Positions 55,155 to 64,000 of a stretch of DNA of 64,000 bases are shown here, piece after piece. Position 1 is the first letter of the stretch. Each line of letters opens with the position of its first letter. This stretch comes from Paraoerskovia sediminicola (lineage in GTDB: Bacteria; Actinomycetota; Actinomycetes; Actinomycetales; Cellulomonadaceae): positions 2,170,001-2,234,000 of the forward strand of contig NZ_AP027729.1 of NCBI RefSeq assembly GCF_030296575.1. Reading direction: 5' to 3'. The notes beneath the pieces are model-generated. The model did not search any database, was not told where the DNA came from, and worked only from the letters and a program-made list of their open reading frames with translations. The translations under genes and the position numbers were made by a program.

Positions 55155-58100
55155 CCCGAAGACGTGACCTTTCCGTGGGCACCTCTTGACGATCTCCTGA
55201 TGGTTCGGCGATCTGGACGCTGACTGTGGTCGACCCGTCGACGACGGTCCCGCGCCCGGGCGCCGCGTTGGGGCCGATCAGGGTCCACACCGGCCGGCCG
55301 CCGAGCGTCATCGGGTACCGCCGGTCCGAGGCGCCGAGGACGATCCCCGCACGTCCGGCTCTGAGCTCCGGCAGGGGGCCGCGGTGCGTCGACGCTGCGC
55401 CCTCGAGCGACGTCCCCGCCACGAGCGCCCCGCCTGCGCCGCGCACCCGTGCCAGCGCCTCGACCTCCGCCGGGAAGCGAGCCCCGAGCCGGTCGAGGTC
55501 GTCGACCACGACGATCAGCGGCGGTGCGGCGCGCCGGCCGGACGCACCGTCGGTCGCCTCGACCAGGCGAGAGACCCAGGCGTCGATCGCCGCACGAATC
55601 TGAGCGGCCGTGCGGGGCTCGGGGAGGTGCTGGTCAGAGCCTGGCCACGGGAGCCCGAGGGTCCCGAGGAGAGCGCCCCGAGCGGCCGCCGCCTCGGCGA
55701 TGGTGCGCAGCGCCGTGCTCCGGCCGCTGCCCGGCGGACCTGCCACGACTGCGCCTGCGCAGACGTCGAGCGCGACCGTGCCACCGTCGTCCCCGCCGAG
55801 CCCGACGGGCAGCCGGAGGGGACGGACGGAGCCGTCGGCCTGTGCTGCGTCCCGTCCGGGCCGGCCCGTGTCCCCGTCGTCCCCGCCGAGCCCGACGGGC
55901 AGCCGGAGGGGACGGACGGAGCCGTCGGCCTGTGCTGCGTCCCGTCCGGGCCGGCCCGTGTCCCCGTCCCGTGCGACGCCACGGGCGCACGGGTCGAGAT
56001 CCGCTGCTGCGACACGTTCCGGAAGGGCGGTGATCCGTAGCGGCGCTGCGGCGGGGATCTCTTCTCCAGCCCTGGGGCTGGTGCCCGCCTGGGGGTCGTC
56101 ACCCCCGCGGGTGTCGCGCCGTCCGGGCCCGAGCAGCACCTGGCAGACGGCCGGGGTGCCCGACGCCGGTGCGGGCATCCAGACGCCGCGGCCCGGTGCG
56201 GCTCGGCCCCCGGCGAGACCGGGAGGCATCCCGTCCGCGACGTCCTCGTGCCGGTCGCCGGCGGCCAGGATGATGCGTCCGGCCAGATCGGGTGCGAGCC
56301 GGGTGATCTCCCGGGCCGAGCCGGCGACGACGACCGCTGTCCCGGACCGCACGAGGTCCGTCAGAGGGTCACGGCTCGCGTCCGGTACGGACTCCAGCAG
56401 CGTCCTGAGGTCGGCGACGTCGTCGACGAGCAGGACGTCCCGCGGGCCTCCGGCGCCCTGCCGCTGGTCCGCCCGTCGGGCCCGCGCTTCGGCGCGCCCC
56501 GCAGCGGTCAGCGCTCGCACGAGCCGGACGGCCCGCGGCGCGTCGTCCGTCCCCGTGGTCGTGCCCGTCCGCCGATGGGTGGGTATCAGGTCGAGGAGTG
56601 CCGGTCCTCCGACGGCGTGGACGACGTGGCCCCTGGCGAGGAGCATCCGGCCGACCGTCGCCAGGGTGGTCGTCCGGCCCGAGCGCGAGCGACCACCGAC
56701 CCCGAGGGAGCCATCGATCGGGTCCCAACGGACGAGCGCGTGCCGCTGCTCGTCCGGGAGGTCGGCGAGCGCGAGAGGGAGGCCTTGGGTCCCCGGCAGG
56801 TCGTGCGCCTCGGTCGCGGCGTCGTCGTCGACCCGGACGCTCGCCGGGAGCGGTGGAGCCCAGAGGCGGTCCACCGGACCGTGCTGAGCTGCCTGCGCCT
56901 GGCCTGTGCTCGTGCCGAGGGGCGAGGGCGAGGTCCCGGTGCCGGCGGGCGGCCCGGGCTCGCGGAGCGCTCGCGCGGTCGTGGCGACGAGCTCGATCAG
57001 GTCCGGGGTCGGTGCGTCCGCGCCCGCCCGACCGGCTGGTGCGCCCCAGGCGGGTGCGCGGCGGACCCCGCGGTCGCCGGGTCGACGGGCGCCCGAGACG
57101 AGAGCGCACTGCACGGCGACCGGGATCCCGTCCGCGCCGCGGACCACGGCCCGGCCGGGGTGCCCGACGGGATGGCCGCCGCGTCCGGTACGTCGACGAT
57201 GTCCAGGGACTCGGACCGTTCCACGGTCCGTAGCGCGATGCGGAGCGTCACGTTGGCCCTGATCTCGGCGTTGACCGCACCCGCCGGCCGCTGCGTCGCC
57301 AGGACGAGGTGCATCCCGAGCGACCTCCCCTGTGCGGCGACGCGCATGATCCCGGCGAGCACCTCCGGGTGGTCGTCGGCGAGCGCACGGAACTCGTCGA
57401 GCACGAGCACGATGCGCGGCAGGGTGCCTCGAGGCAGGTCGTCGACGTGCTGCGCCCCGTGCTCGGCGAGGACCTTCTCGCGCCGGCCGAGCTCGGCACG
57501 GATCCCGGCGAGGGCGCGCACCGCGAGCCCGGCGTCGAGGTCGGTGACGGTCCCGACGACGTGCGGGAGCGACGCGCAGCGCCCGAACCCGGCGCCGCCC
57601 TTGAAGTCGACGAGGACCAGCGAGACGAGGTCGGGGGGATATCGCAGTGCGAGGCCCAGCACCAGCGCCTGCAGGAGCCCGGACTTGCCCGAGCCGGTCG
57701 TCCCGGCGATCAGCGTGTGCGGGCCCCCGGCGAGATCGAGGTCGACGGTGCCGTCGGCCGACCGTCCGATCGGCGCGGACAGCCCGGCGGACTCGGTGCG
57801 TCGCGCGTCCCACCGTGCCGCGAGCCACCGTACGTCCGGGGTGGGCGGTGCGTCGACGACGTCGGCGAGGGACACGACGGTGTCGAGCCGGCCGTCGTCG
57901 ACGTCGATCGCGGCCCGTCGTGACAGCTGGTCGGCCGCTGCGATCGGGTGCTCGGCGGTGCCGCCAGGCCCCGGCCGACCGTGACCGGCCCGAGCCCACG
58001 GTGCGAGGCGGCGGCGACGGCGCGGGCGACGGCCTCGGCCCAGGCGGTGTCCGGTGTGTGCGCGCGGATCTCGTGCGTCGCGCCCTCGGCGGTGCGGAGG

Positions 58101-59570
58101 GTCCACCGCCCCTCGGTGGCCGTCAGCGTCGCGCGGCACCAGACCGGGACCTGCGACGGGTCGTCGAGGACGAGCAGGACGGACGACGTCGGGACCGGAG
58201 CGAGCCGCTGCCGAGCGAGGGCTGCGGAGCGGGCGAGACGCGGGTCGCGGTCGACGACGAGGACGCGGGTCGCCGGGGGCGGCAGGGCATGCACCCGGGT
58301 CCCGCCGACGTACGCCAACCACGACCACCCGGAGCCGTCGCCCATGAGCGTCACCGGCCATCCGGCGCCGACGAGGTGCGCCACGACCGCGTGCGCCGCT
58401 GCGACCGCAGCGGGGCCGACGATGGCCAGAGCCCCGTCGTCGAGCGGTGGCCCGGTCGTGGTCGGACTCCGGTGCGACCCCGGGGAGTCCTCTGGCACGA
58501 GCGTCCCGGGGCGGGGGCCTGCTCCATGGGCCGACGCGAGAGCTGACGTCAGGAGCTCTGCCGGTGGAACGACGACGAGCTGCCGCGCGTGCCGGTCGTC
58601 GTCCCAGGGCTGCCGTCGGGTGGGCCGCTGGCCGCGCAGCTCCGGCGGCAGCGTCGTCCGCGCGGCGCGACCGGGGCGACGGTCGCGGTCGGTGCCCGAC
58701 GTCGCCAACAACGTCACCGGCCCGAGGAGCCCGACGAGCAGGAACATCGCGTGGCCAAGCACGAGCGCGAGGACGAGCGACCCGACCGCCGGGGCGAGCG
58801 CGGTCACGAGCCGCTGCCGGGTGATGCCCGTAGCGTCCTTGCCGGTCGGCCGCGGCCCCGCCGAGAGGTGAGACGCACGGATCGCGAACCCCCAGGCGTC
58901 CGTGACCGGTCGGCGCCGGAGCTCGACGACCGAGCCCCCGTGACGATCCGGCGACCGGGGCGCCAACGCGCAGCCGGCAGGACTGGCCGGAGCGCGGCGA
59001 CGACCGGTGCGTCGAGACCGTCTGCGCCGACCGGGCCATCCGTGCCGCGCCGGCGTCGTGGCCGCTGGGGCCGCCGGGGCGCCCGCCCCCGACCGGCTCC
59101 TCCGCGCCGGGACCGCGGCGCTCGCGGACCAGGCGGACGGCCCGGCGGCCGGCGTGGACGGTGAGTCCCGCGGTGCGGACGGTCTGCCCAGGACGGATCG
59201 GGACGAGGGTCCCGGAACCAGGGCCGGCCACGATGGCCAGGTGCCAGGGGGTGGCGAGCACTCCCACCTCGTCGGCGGCGACCGGCGCGACAGGGCTCGG
59301 CTCAGCACGGCCCCGCCTCGTGGCGTCCCCGACCGCCAGGACCGCCCCGGGCACCACAGGATGCACGCCGATCACCTGGTCGTCGTCGAGCGGGGTCGGT
59401 CCCACCGCGAGGTCGCCGACGGCGTGCATCGGCGCCTCCCTGAGGTCGGGGCGGTCGAGGATCTCCGCGAGCGCGGCCCGGACGTCGCCGAGGTGCCGCC
59501 CGGTGGGGAGGAGGACGTCCTCTCCCGGGTGGACGGTGACCCTGATGTCGGCGCTCGTGTCGTCGTGCAC
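55114..59570 (-). CDS. EssC/EccC-like FtsK/SpoIIIE ATPase, four frameshifts
   Basis: About 1,486 residues after correction. The N-terminus has a ubiquitin-like/FHA-type region (VTVHPGEDVLLPTGRHLGDVRAAL; TLVPIRPGQTVRTAGLTVHAG), then two membrane helices (LVTALAPAVGSLVLALVLG, FLLVGLLGPVTLLA). Three FtsK-type ATPase domains follow: P-loop AGTTGSGKSGLL with LVDFKGGAGF and VLVLDEFRAL; a degenerate GGRSRSGRTTTL; and AGPPGSGRSTAL. This is the build of type VII secretion motors. Bases are missing near 59067-59090, at 58957-58960, 57969-57972 and 57157-57160; the first is least certain. GTG 59570 is the assumed start. No WXG100 or other ESX gene is adjacent, so its substrate is unknown. Confidence 0.75.
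55786..55965. repeat. Perfect in-frame 90-bp tandem duplication in the ATPase gene
   Basis: Positions 55786-55875 repeat without a visible mismatch at 55876-55965. The unit encodes 30 residues (around RPGRDAAQADGSVRPLRLPV) just before the third ATPase domain. A duplication so exact is recent, or is an assembly error. Confidence 0.85.
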
Positions 59571-59662
59571 CGGTCGAGCGTCTCCCCGTGGCCTACCGGT
59601 CCGACGGCGGCCTGCCCGAACGTGTGGCCGGCCTCCTCGGTCGAGGGCCTGTGGACGACCAG

Positions 59663-62229
59663 CTACTCCATGGCCAACGCCTCGACGGGCGAGGTGCGCG
59701 ACGCCGTCCGACCCGGGACGACGCTGGCGAGCAGCCCGGCGACGACCGCGACGGCCAGGACGACCAGCACGTCCCGCCACGGGACCGTGAGAACCAGGTC
59801 ACCGATCGAGGAGAGCGCGACAGCGGCTCCAGCCCACCCGTACAGCACGCCGAGGACGATCCCCGCGAGGGCGCCGGTGACGGCGACGAGGACCCCTCGA
59901 ACGCGAGCATCGCGCGGAGCTGCACCCGAGAGAGGCCGACGGCCCGGAGCGTCGCCGACTCCCGTCGGCGCTCGAGCACCGACAGCGACAAGGTGTTGGC
60001 GACCCCGATGATCGCGATCACGACCGCCACGGCGAGCAGGCCGACGACGACGGCCAGCATGGTGTCGATCGTGCGATCGAACGAGGCCCGCTCGGCGGCC
60101 GGGCTCGTGACCTGGACGGCGAGGCCCGCGACGGAGTCCTGGACCTGCCCGACCGCTGTCATGACGTCCGCGTCGTCCGTGAGCCGCACCCACAGGGCCG
60201 ACGGCGTGGCGTCGGGCTCGATGTCGGCGAGGGTCGCCGGCGTGACGAAGGCGACCGTGTCGGTCGCGGGCACGGCGACGACGAGGACCTCGAGGTCGAC
60301 CGGCGCACCGCCGGTCCCGGAGACCGTCACGTGGTCACCGTCCTTCAGCCCGCCGTCCCTGGCCGCTCCGGTCGGGACCGCGAGCCGTCCCTCGTCGAGC
60401 ATGTCGAGGGCGGTGGGGTCGCGCAGCACCTCCGTGGCGTCCTGCGGGTCGATCGCCAGCAGGTCCAGGCTCGATGCTGCTGTCGCGGACTCGTCGCGCG
60501 CCACCGTCACCGCGGGCGCGCCGGGGAGCAGCGCGGCACCGGCGACACCGTCCACCGCGAGGACGTCACGCTCCACCTGCGCCGTCAGCTCGGTGCCGGA
60601 CGTGGTGCCGGAGGTGGTGCCGGTGATTGCGACGTCGACCGGGTAGTGGCCGTCGAGCTCCGCAGTGAGGGAGGCGCGGGCCGCCGCTGCACCCGTCGCC
60701 ATCGTGGTGACGAGGGTGACGCCGATGAGGAGTGCCGACGTCGTGGCGGCCGTCCGTCGCGGGTTGCGCACGGCGTTCGCTGCCGCGAGGACGCCGCTCG
60801 GGCCGACCTTCGCGACGGCACGACCGCCTAGTGCCGCGAGGGAGGGGACCCACAGGACCGCGCCCACGAGGAGGCCCGTGAACGACAGCCCGCCGCCGAG
60901 CACGCCGGCAGCGAGCCCGGGACCGGGCTCCCCTGCACGCCCGAGGCCGACCCCGAGGACGAGGAGCGCGACACCCACGACGAGGAGGCCCGCGGCGAGC
61001 ACGGTGCGCCCGCGGCCGGCATGCCCGTCGCGTGCCACGGGCGCGGCGGGCCGCAGCGCGGCGAGCGGGGCGACGCGGGTCGCGGCCCGCGCCGGGGCCA
61101 GCGAGGCGAGCACCGTGACGACCGTCCCGACGATCAGCGGGACCAGGACGAACGCCGTCGACGGGTCGATCGCCGACGGCAGCGGCAGGCCGAGGTCGAG
61201 CCACCCGGCGACGGAGAGCGCGAGCTGGGTGAGGCCGGCCCCGGCGAGAACGCCGACCACCGACGCCCCGAGCCCGAGCACAGTGGCCTCCAGGACCACG
61301 GAGCGCCCGAGCTGGCGACGGTCCGCGCCGACGCACCGCAGCAGGGCGAGCGTCCGGGTGCGCTGCGCTACGAGCACCTGGAAGGTGTTCGCGATGACGA
61401 GGGCCGCGACGATCATCGCCACCGCGGCGAAGGCAAGGACGACGGCTGTGAAGACGTCCTGCTCACCCGTCCCCGACGAGACGGCGTCCCGGGCGACTAC
61501 TTCGGTCGTGCGCACCGAGGAGCCTGGAGCCGCTGCCTCGACGTCCGCCGCGACCGTCGCGGCGGACGCCCCGGGTGCGAGTCGGAGGACGGCGGCCTCC
61601 GACTCGTCGCTCGCTCCGGGGTAGAGGGAGTCGAACGTGTCCGGGGTCACGACGGCTGCACCGCCGGACCCGGAGTACGCACCATGCGGGTCGTCGACCG
61701 TGCCGACGACCCGCAGCGCGCCGCTGACCTCGACGAGGTCGGCGTCGTCCGTGCCACCCGCAGGCTCCTCCCAGTACGTCACCGGCACCTCGTCGCCGAG
61801 TCCTACCCGGTTCCGGTCCGCGAGCGAGGTGGTCAGCGCGATCTCGTCGTCGCTGGTCGGGAACCGGCCGCCGATCAGCTCGAGCGGCTCGAAGGCCGGG
61901 TCCGCGTGTGTGGGAACGATCTGTTCCAACGTCGCCGATGCTGACGCGCCGATCTCGGCCCAGCCGTACAGGACGAGCTCCGCGGAGGCGACGCCGGGAA
62001 CCTTGGCGACGGTGGCGACCTGGTCCGCGGTGACGGTGTCCATGGTGCGGGTGACGACGAGGTCGGCGTCCGCGTAGCGGGCTGCGAAGGTGCCTGTGAG
62101 CGTCGAGGTCAGGATGCCGCCGGCGAGGATCGTCGCCGCGACGAATGCCGTGCCGAGCACGATCGCGACGCCCGCGGCGCTCAGCCGGCCGAGGCTACGC
62201 CGCATCTGCGCGAGGGTGAGGCGGATCAT
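59663..62229 (-). CDS. FtsX/MacB-type ABC transporter permease, one frameshift
   Basis: An 855-residue permease with two FtsX domains. A first helix (LSAAGVAIVLGTAFVAATILAGG), an extracytoplasmic domain of about 200 residues and three helices (VVLAFAAVAMIVAALVIANTFQVLVAQR...) are followed by a second copy of this plan (PSGVLAAANAVRNPRRTAATTSALLIG onward). One base is missing in the C4 run at 59893-59896; correction gives the last helices (VLVAVTGALAGIVLGVLYG) and the end ASRTSPVEALAME, usual for the family. Start ATG overlaps the ATPase gene's stop. With that ATPase it forms an exporter of lipids, peptides or antibiotics. Confidence 0.88.
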
Positions 62230-63056
62230 CGGGAGTCCCCGTCCTCGATCGTCCGCAACGCGTCGAGCCCGGCGAGCACCGTCGCGGGCGTCGGGTCGAG
62301 GATCTCCCCAGCGATACGGCCGTCCGCGAGGAGCACGACGCGGTCCGCGTAGCTCGCCGCGGCCGGGTCGTGGGTGACCATGACGATCGTGCGGCCGAGC
62401 TCCTTGACGCTGCGACGCAGGAAGCCGAGGACCTGGGCCCCGGCCCGCGAGTCGAGGTTGCCGGTGGGCTCGTCCGCGAACACGACGTCGGGCTTCGCGA
62501 TCAGGGCGCGGGCGATCGCGACGCGCTGCTGCTGCCCGCCCGAGAGCTCGCTCGGGCGGTGGTCGAGCCGTGCGCCCAGACCGAGGGTGTCGACCAGGGT
62601 CGCCAGCCAGGCGCGGTCGACGCTGCCGCCCGCGATCTCCACCGGAAGGGTGATGTTGGCCTCTGCCGTGAACATCGGGAGCAGGTTGAACGCCTGGAAC
62701 ACGAAGCCCACGCGCTCTCGGCGCAGGTGGGTCAGAGCGGTGTCCCCGAGCCCGGTCACCTCGGTCTCGCCGAGGTACGCCGCCCCGGACGTCGCGTCGT
62801 CCAGCCCCGCGAGAAGGTGCATCAGCGTCGACTTGCCCGAGCCGGAGGGGCCCATGATCGCCGTGAGCCGGCCCGTGGCGAAGTCGACGTCGATCCCGTC
62901 GAGCGCGCGCACCTCGGCTTCGCCCGTCCCGTAGGTCTTCGTGAGTCCTCGAGCGCGGACGGCGGTCGCCGGGCGGTCGTCCGGGCGGGTGGTCCGTCCG
63001 GTCGTGGGTGCGTCCGACCCGGGCGGATCGAGCTGGCGGTAGACGGTCGTGTCCAC
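62226..63056 (-). CDS. ABC transporter ATP-binding protein (MacB/LolD type)
   Basis: A 276-residue ATPase. Walker A is [10 protein letters not shown]-loop [10 protein letters not shown], signature [15 protein letters not shown], Walker [14 protein letters not shown] and the switch His in VTHDP. The first 40 residues are a variable extension. The GTG at 63056 has a TGGAGA element upstream. It couples to the FtsX permease by ATGA overlap. The response regulator 188 bp upstream on the same strand may control the exporter, a usual link for antibiotic-resistance or stress modules. Confidence 0.93.
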   Translation of the reverse strand: MDTTVYRQLDPPGSDAPTTGRTTRPDDRPATAVRARGLTKTYGTGEAEVRALDGIDVDFATGRLTAIMGPSGSGKSTLMHLLAGLDDATSGAAYLGETEVTGLGDTALTHLRRERVGFVFQAFNLLPMFTAEANITLPVEIAGGSVDRAWLATLVDTLGLGARLDHRPSELSGGQQQRVAIARALIAKPDVVFADEPTGNLDSRAGAQVLGFLRRSVKELGRTIVMVTHDPAAASYADRVVLLADGRIAGEILDPTPATVLAGLDALRTIEDGDSR

Positions 63057-63244
63057 GGGTGTCTCCAGAGGTGCGTCGGTGGTGGCTCCGGTTGATCCGA
63101 TGCCGTCATCGACGGTATGGACGACCCCGCTCCCTCCGCGTCCGGCGCAGGTCTGGTCCTACCGGCCCCGGCGTCATACCGGAGTCGTACGTGGCGGGTG
63201 TCGTCGCTCAGGGTCGTCCCTGACCGCACGGTCCGGGTGCCGCG

Positions 63245-63937
63245 CTACTCCGGGTCGCCCGGGCGGACCAGTCCGGCCTCGTACGCCGTCACCACGGCCT
63301 GCACCCGATCGCGGGCCCCGAGCTTCGCGAGGATCCGGCCGACGTGCGTCTTGACGGTCGCCTCGGCGACGAACAGGTCGGCACCGATCTCCGTGTTCGA
63401 CCGACCCCTGGCCATGAGGACGAGCACCTCGCGTTCGCGGCCGGTCAGCGCAGCGAGGGCCTGCTGCGCGGGGCCGTCGGGAGCGCGGTCCGCCGGCAGC
63501 GCCGTGACCAGGTGCTCCAGAAGCCGGCGGGTCGACGACGGGGCGATCACCGCGTCCCCTGCGTGCACGGTGCGGATCGCGGCGAGCATCTCCTCCGGCG
63601 GCGTGTCCTTGAGCAGGAACCCGCTGGCGCCGGACCGGATCGCTTCGAGCACGTACTCGTCCAGGTCGAACGTCGTCAGGACGATCACGCGGGGTCCACC
63701 GTCCCCGGCGGCCACGGTGAGCCTGGCGGTCGCCGCCAACCCGTCGAGGCGGGGCATGCGCACGTCCATGAGCACGACGTCGGCGGCCCGGTCGGCGAGC
63801 AGCCGCAGCGCCTGCACGCCGTCCCCGGCCTCGAGGACGACCTCGAGATCGGGCTGGGAGTCGATGACCATGCGGAACCCGGCGCGCACCAGCTGCTGGT
63901 CGTCGACGAGCGCGACACGGATCGGTGAGGTCGTCAT
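63245..63937 (-). CDS. NarL/LuxR-family response regulator
   Basis: A 230-residue two-domain regulator. The receiver domain (residues 1-125) has the acidic pair in VALVDDQQ, phospho-acceptor Asp in VVLMDVRMPRLDG, and the conserved Thr and Lys (VLTTFDLDEY, GFLLKDTPPEE). The C-terminal LuxR helix-turn-helix is LTGREREVLVLMARGRSNTEIGADLFVAEATVKTHVGRILAKLGARDRVQAVV. GGAGGA precedes the ATG at 63937, which overlaps the stop of the sensor kinase. It is the upstream neighbour of the ABC exporter and its likely controller. Confidence 0.93.
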   Translation of the reverse strand: MTTSPIRVALVDDQQLVRAGFRMVIDSQPDLEVVLEAGDGVQALRLLADRAADVVLMDVRMPRLDGLAATARLTVAAGDGGPRVIVLTTFDLDEYVLEAIRSGASGFLLKDTPPEEMLAAIRTVHAGDAVIAPSSTRRLLEHLVTALPADRAPDGPAQQALAALTGREREVLVLMARGRSNTEIGADLFVAEATVKTHVGRILAKLGARDRVQAVVTAYEAGLVRPGDPE

Positions 63938-64000
63938 CGTCCTCCATCCAGGTCCACCGAGGCGCGCACGCTCCACCCGCCGCCTGCACGCGGGCCCGCG
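63934..64000 (-). CDS. Sensor histidine kinase, C-terminal end only
   Basis: The last 21 codons of a minus-strand gene enter the window: AGPRAGGGWSVRASVDLDGGR then TGA, overlapping the ATG of the response regulator gene. The GGGW-V-A pattern is what is expected at the end of the ATPase domain of NarL-paired histidine kinases. The rest lies beyond the window. Confidence 0.6.
   Translation of the reverse strand, partial: AGPRAGGGWSVRASVDLDGGR

Noticed and set aside
1..64000. CRISPR arrays, insertion sequences, prophage, tRNA or rRNA genes
   Set aside because: No regularly spaced repeats with unique spacers, transposase or integrase motifs, terminal inverted repeats with target duplications, or recognisable RNA genes were found on either strand.

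Overview
The window is very GC-rich, with strong third-position G/C and frequent GTG starts, and looks like the chromosome of a high-GC actinobacterium. Mycothiol-conjugate amidase, WhiB1, a PdtaS-type kinase, the coproporphyrin-dependent haem genes (CpfC, HemQ) and the greA / DUF4307 / mca / haemolysin III / Z-prenyl synthase gene order (also found in Mycobacterium) all point there. The density of secreted glucanases and sugar importers suggests a polysaccharide-degrading Cellulosimicrobium/Cellulomonas-type organism; that genus-level guess is inference.

Layout. 1-13.6 kb is mostly housekeeping: FKBP 3' end, RNA methyltransferase, Rdx protein, DUF5997 plus an orphan LysR effector domain, CPBP protease, MsrA, AI-2E-type permease, threonine ammonia-lyase, GreA, Mca, a C-N hydrolase, haemolysin III and a Z-isoprenyl synthase. 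13.7-28.5 kb is an alpha-glucan utilisation locus: LacI regulator, GH13 alpha-glucosidase, ABC sugar importer (binding protein and two permeases), a second LacI regulator, and two large secreted beta-helix enzymes whose Asp...Asp-Asp spacing matches GH87 alpha-1,3-glucanases. 28.7-34.2 kb holds the last steps of haem synthesis, gluconate uptake and phosphorylation, a TspO-like protein and an ABM-domain protein. 34.3-45.6 kb has glutamate dehydrogenase, a phosphodiester glycosidase with a GT2-GtrA glycosyltransferase, a PAS-AraC regulator divergent from putA, a patatin/PlsC lipid pair and a winged-helix protein. 45.7-51.6 kb is a cellobiose operon (cebE-cebF-cebG-bglC-cebR order) with two CebR-like operators. 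51.8-64 kb has a DUF2505 protein, PdtaS, WhiB1, a small membrane protein, an EssC/EccC-like triple ATPase, a MacB-type ABC exporter and a LuxR-type response regulator with the end of its sensor kinase.

How the genes work together: the two sugar loci are built alike (secreted or cytoplasmic glycosidases, lipoprotein and two permeases, local LacI repressor, no ATPase), so both importers probably share an MsiK-type ATPase encoded elsewhere. One would handle alpha-glucan (perhaps fungal wall alpha-1,3-glucan) oligosaccharides, the other cello-oligosaccharides.

Data quality: eleven genes are broken by 17 apparent single-base losses, almost all in runs of four or five G or C, and every one is repaired by adding one base. 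This looks like homopolymer under-calling, not gene decay, so these genes are annotated full length with the shift positions given. No tRNA, rRNA, CRISPR, transposon or phage gene was recognised.
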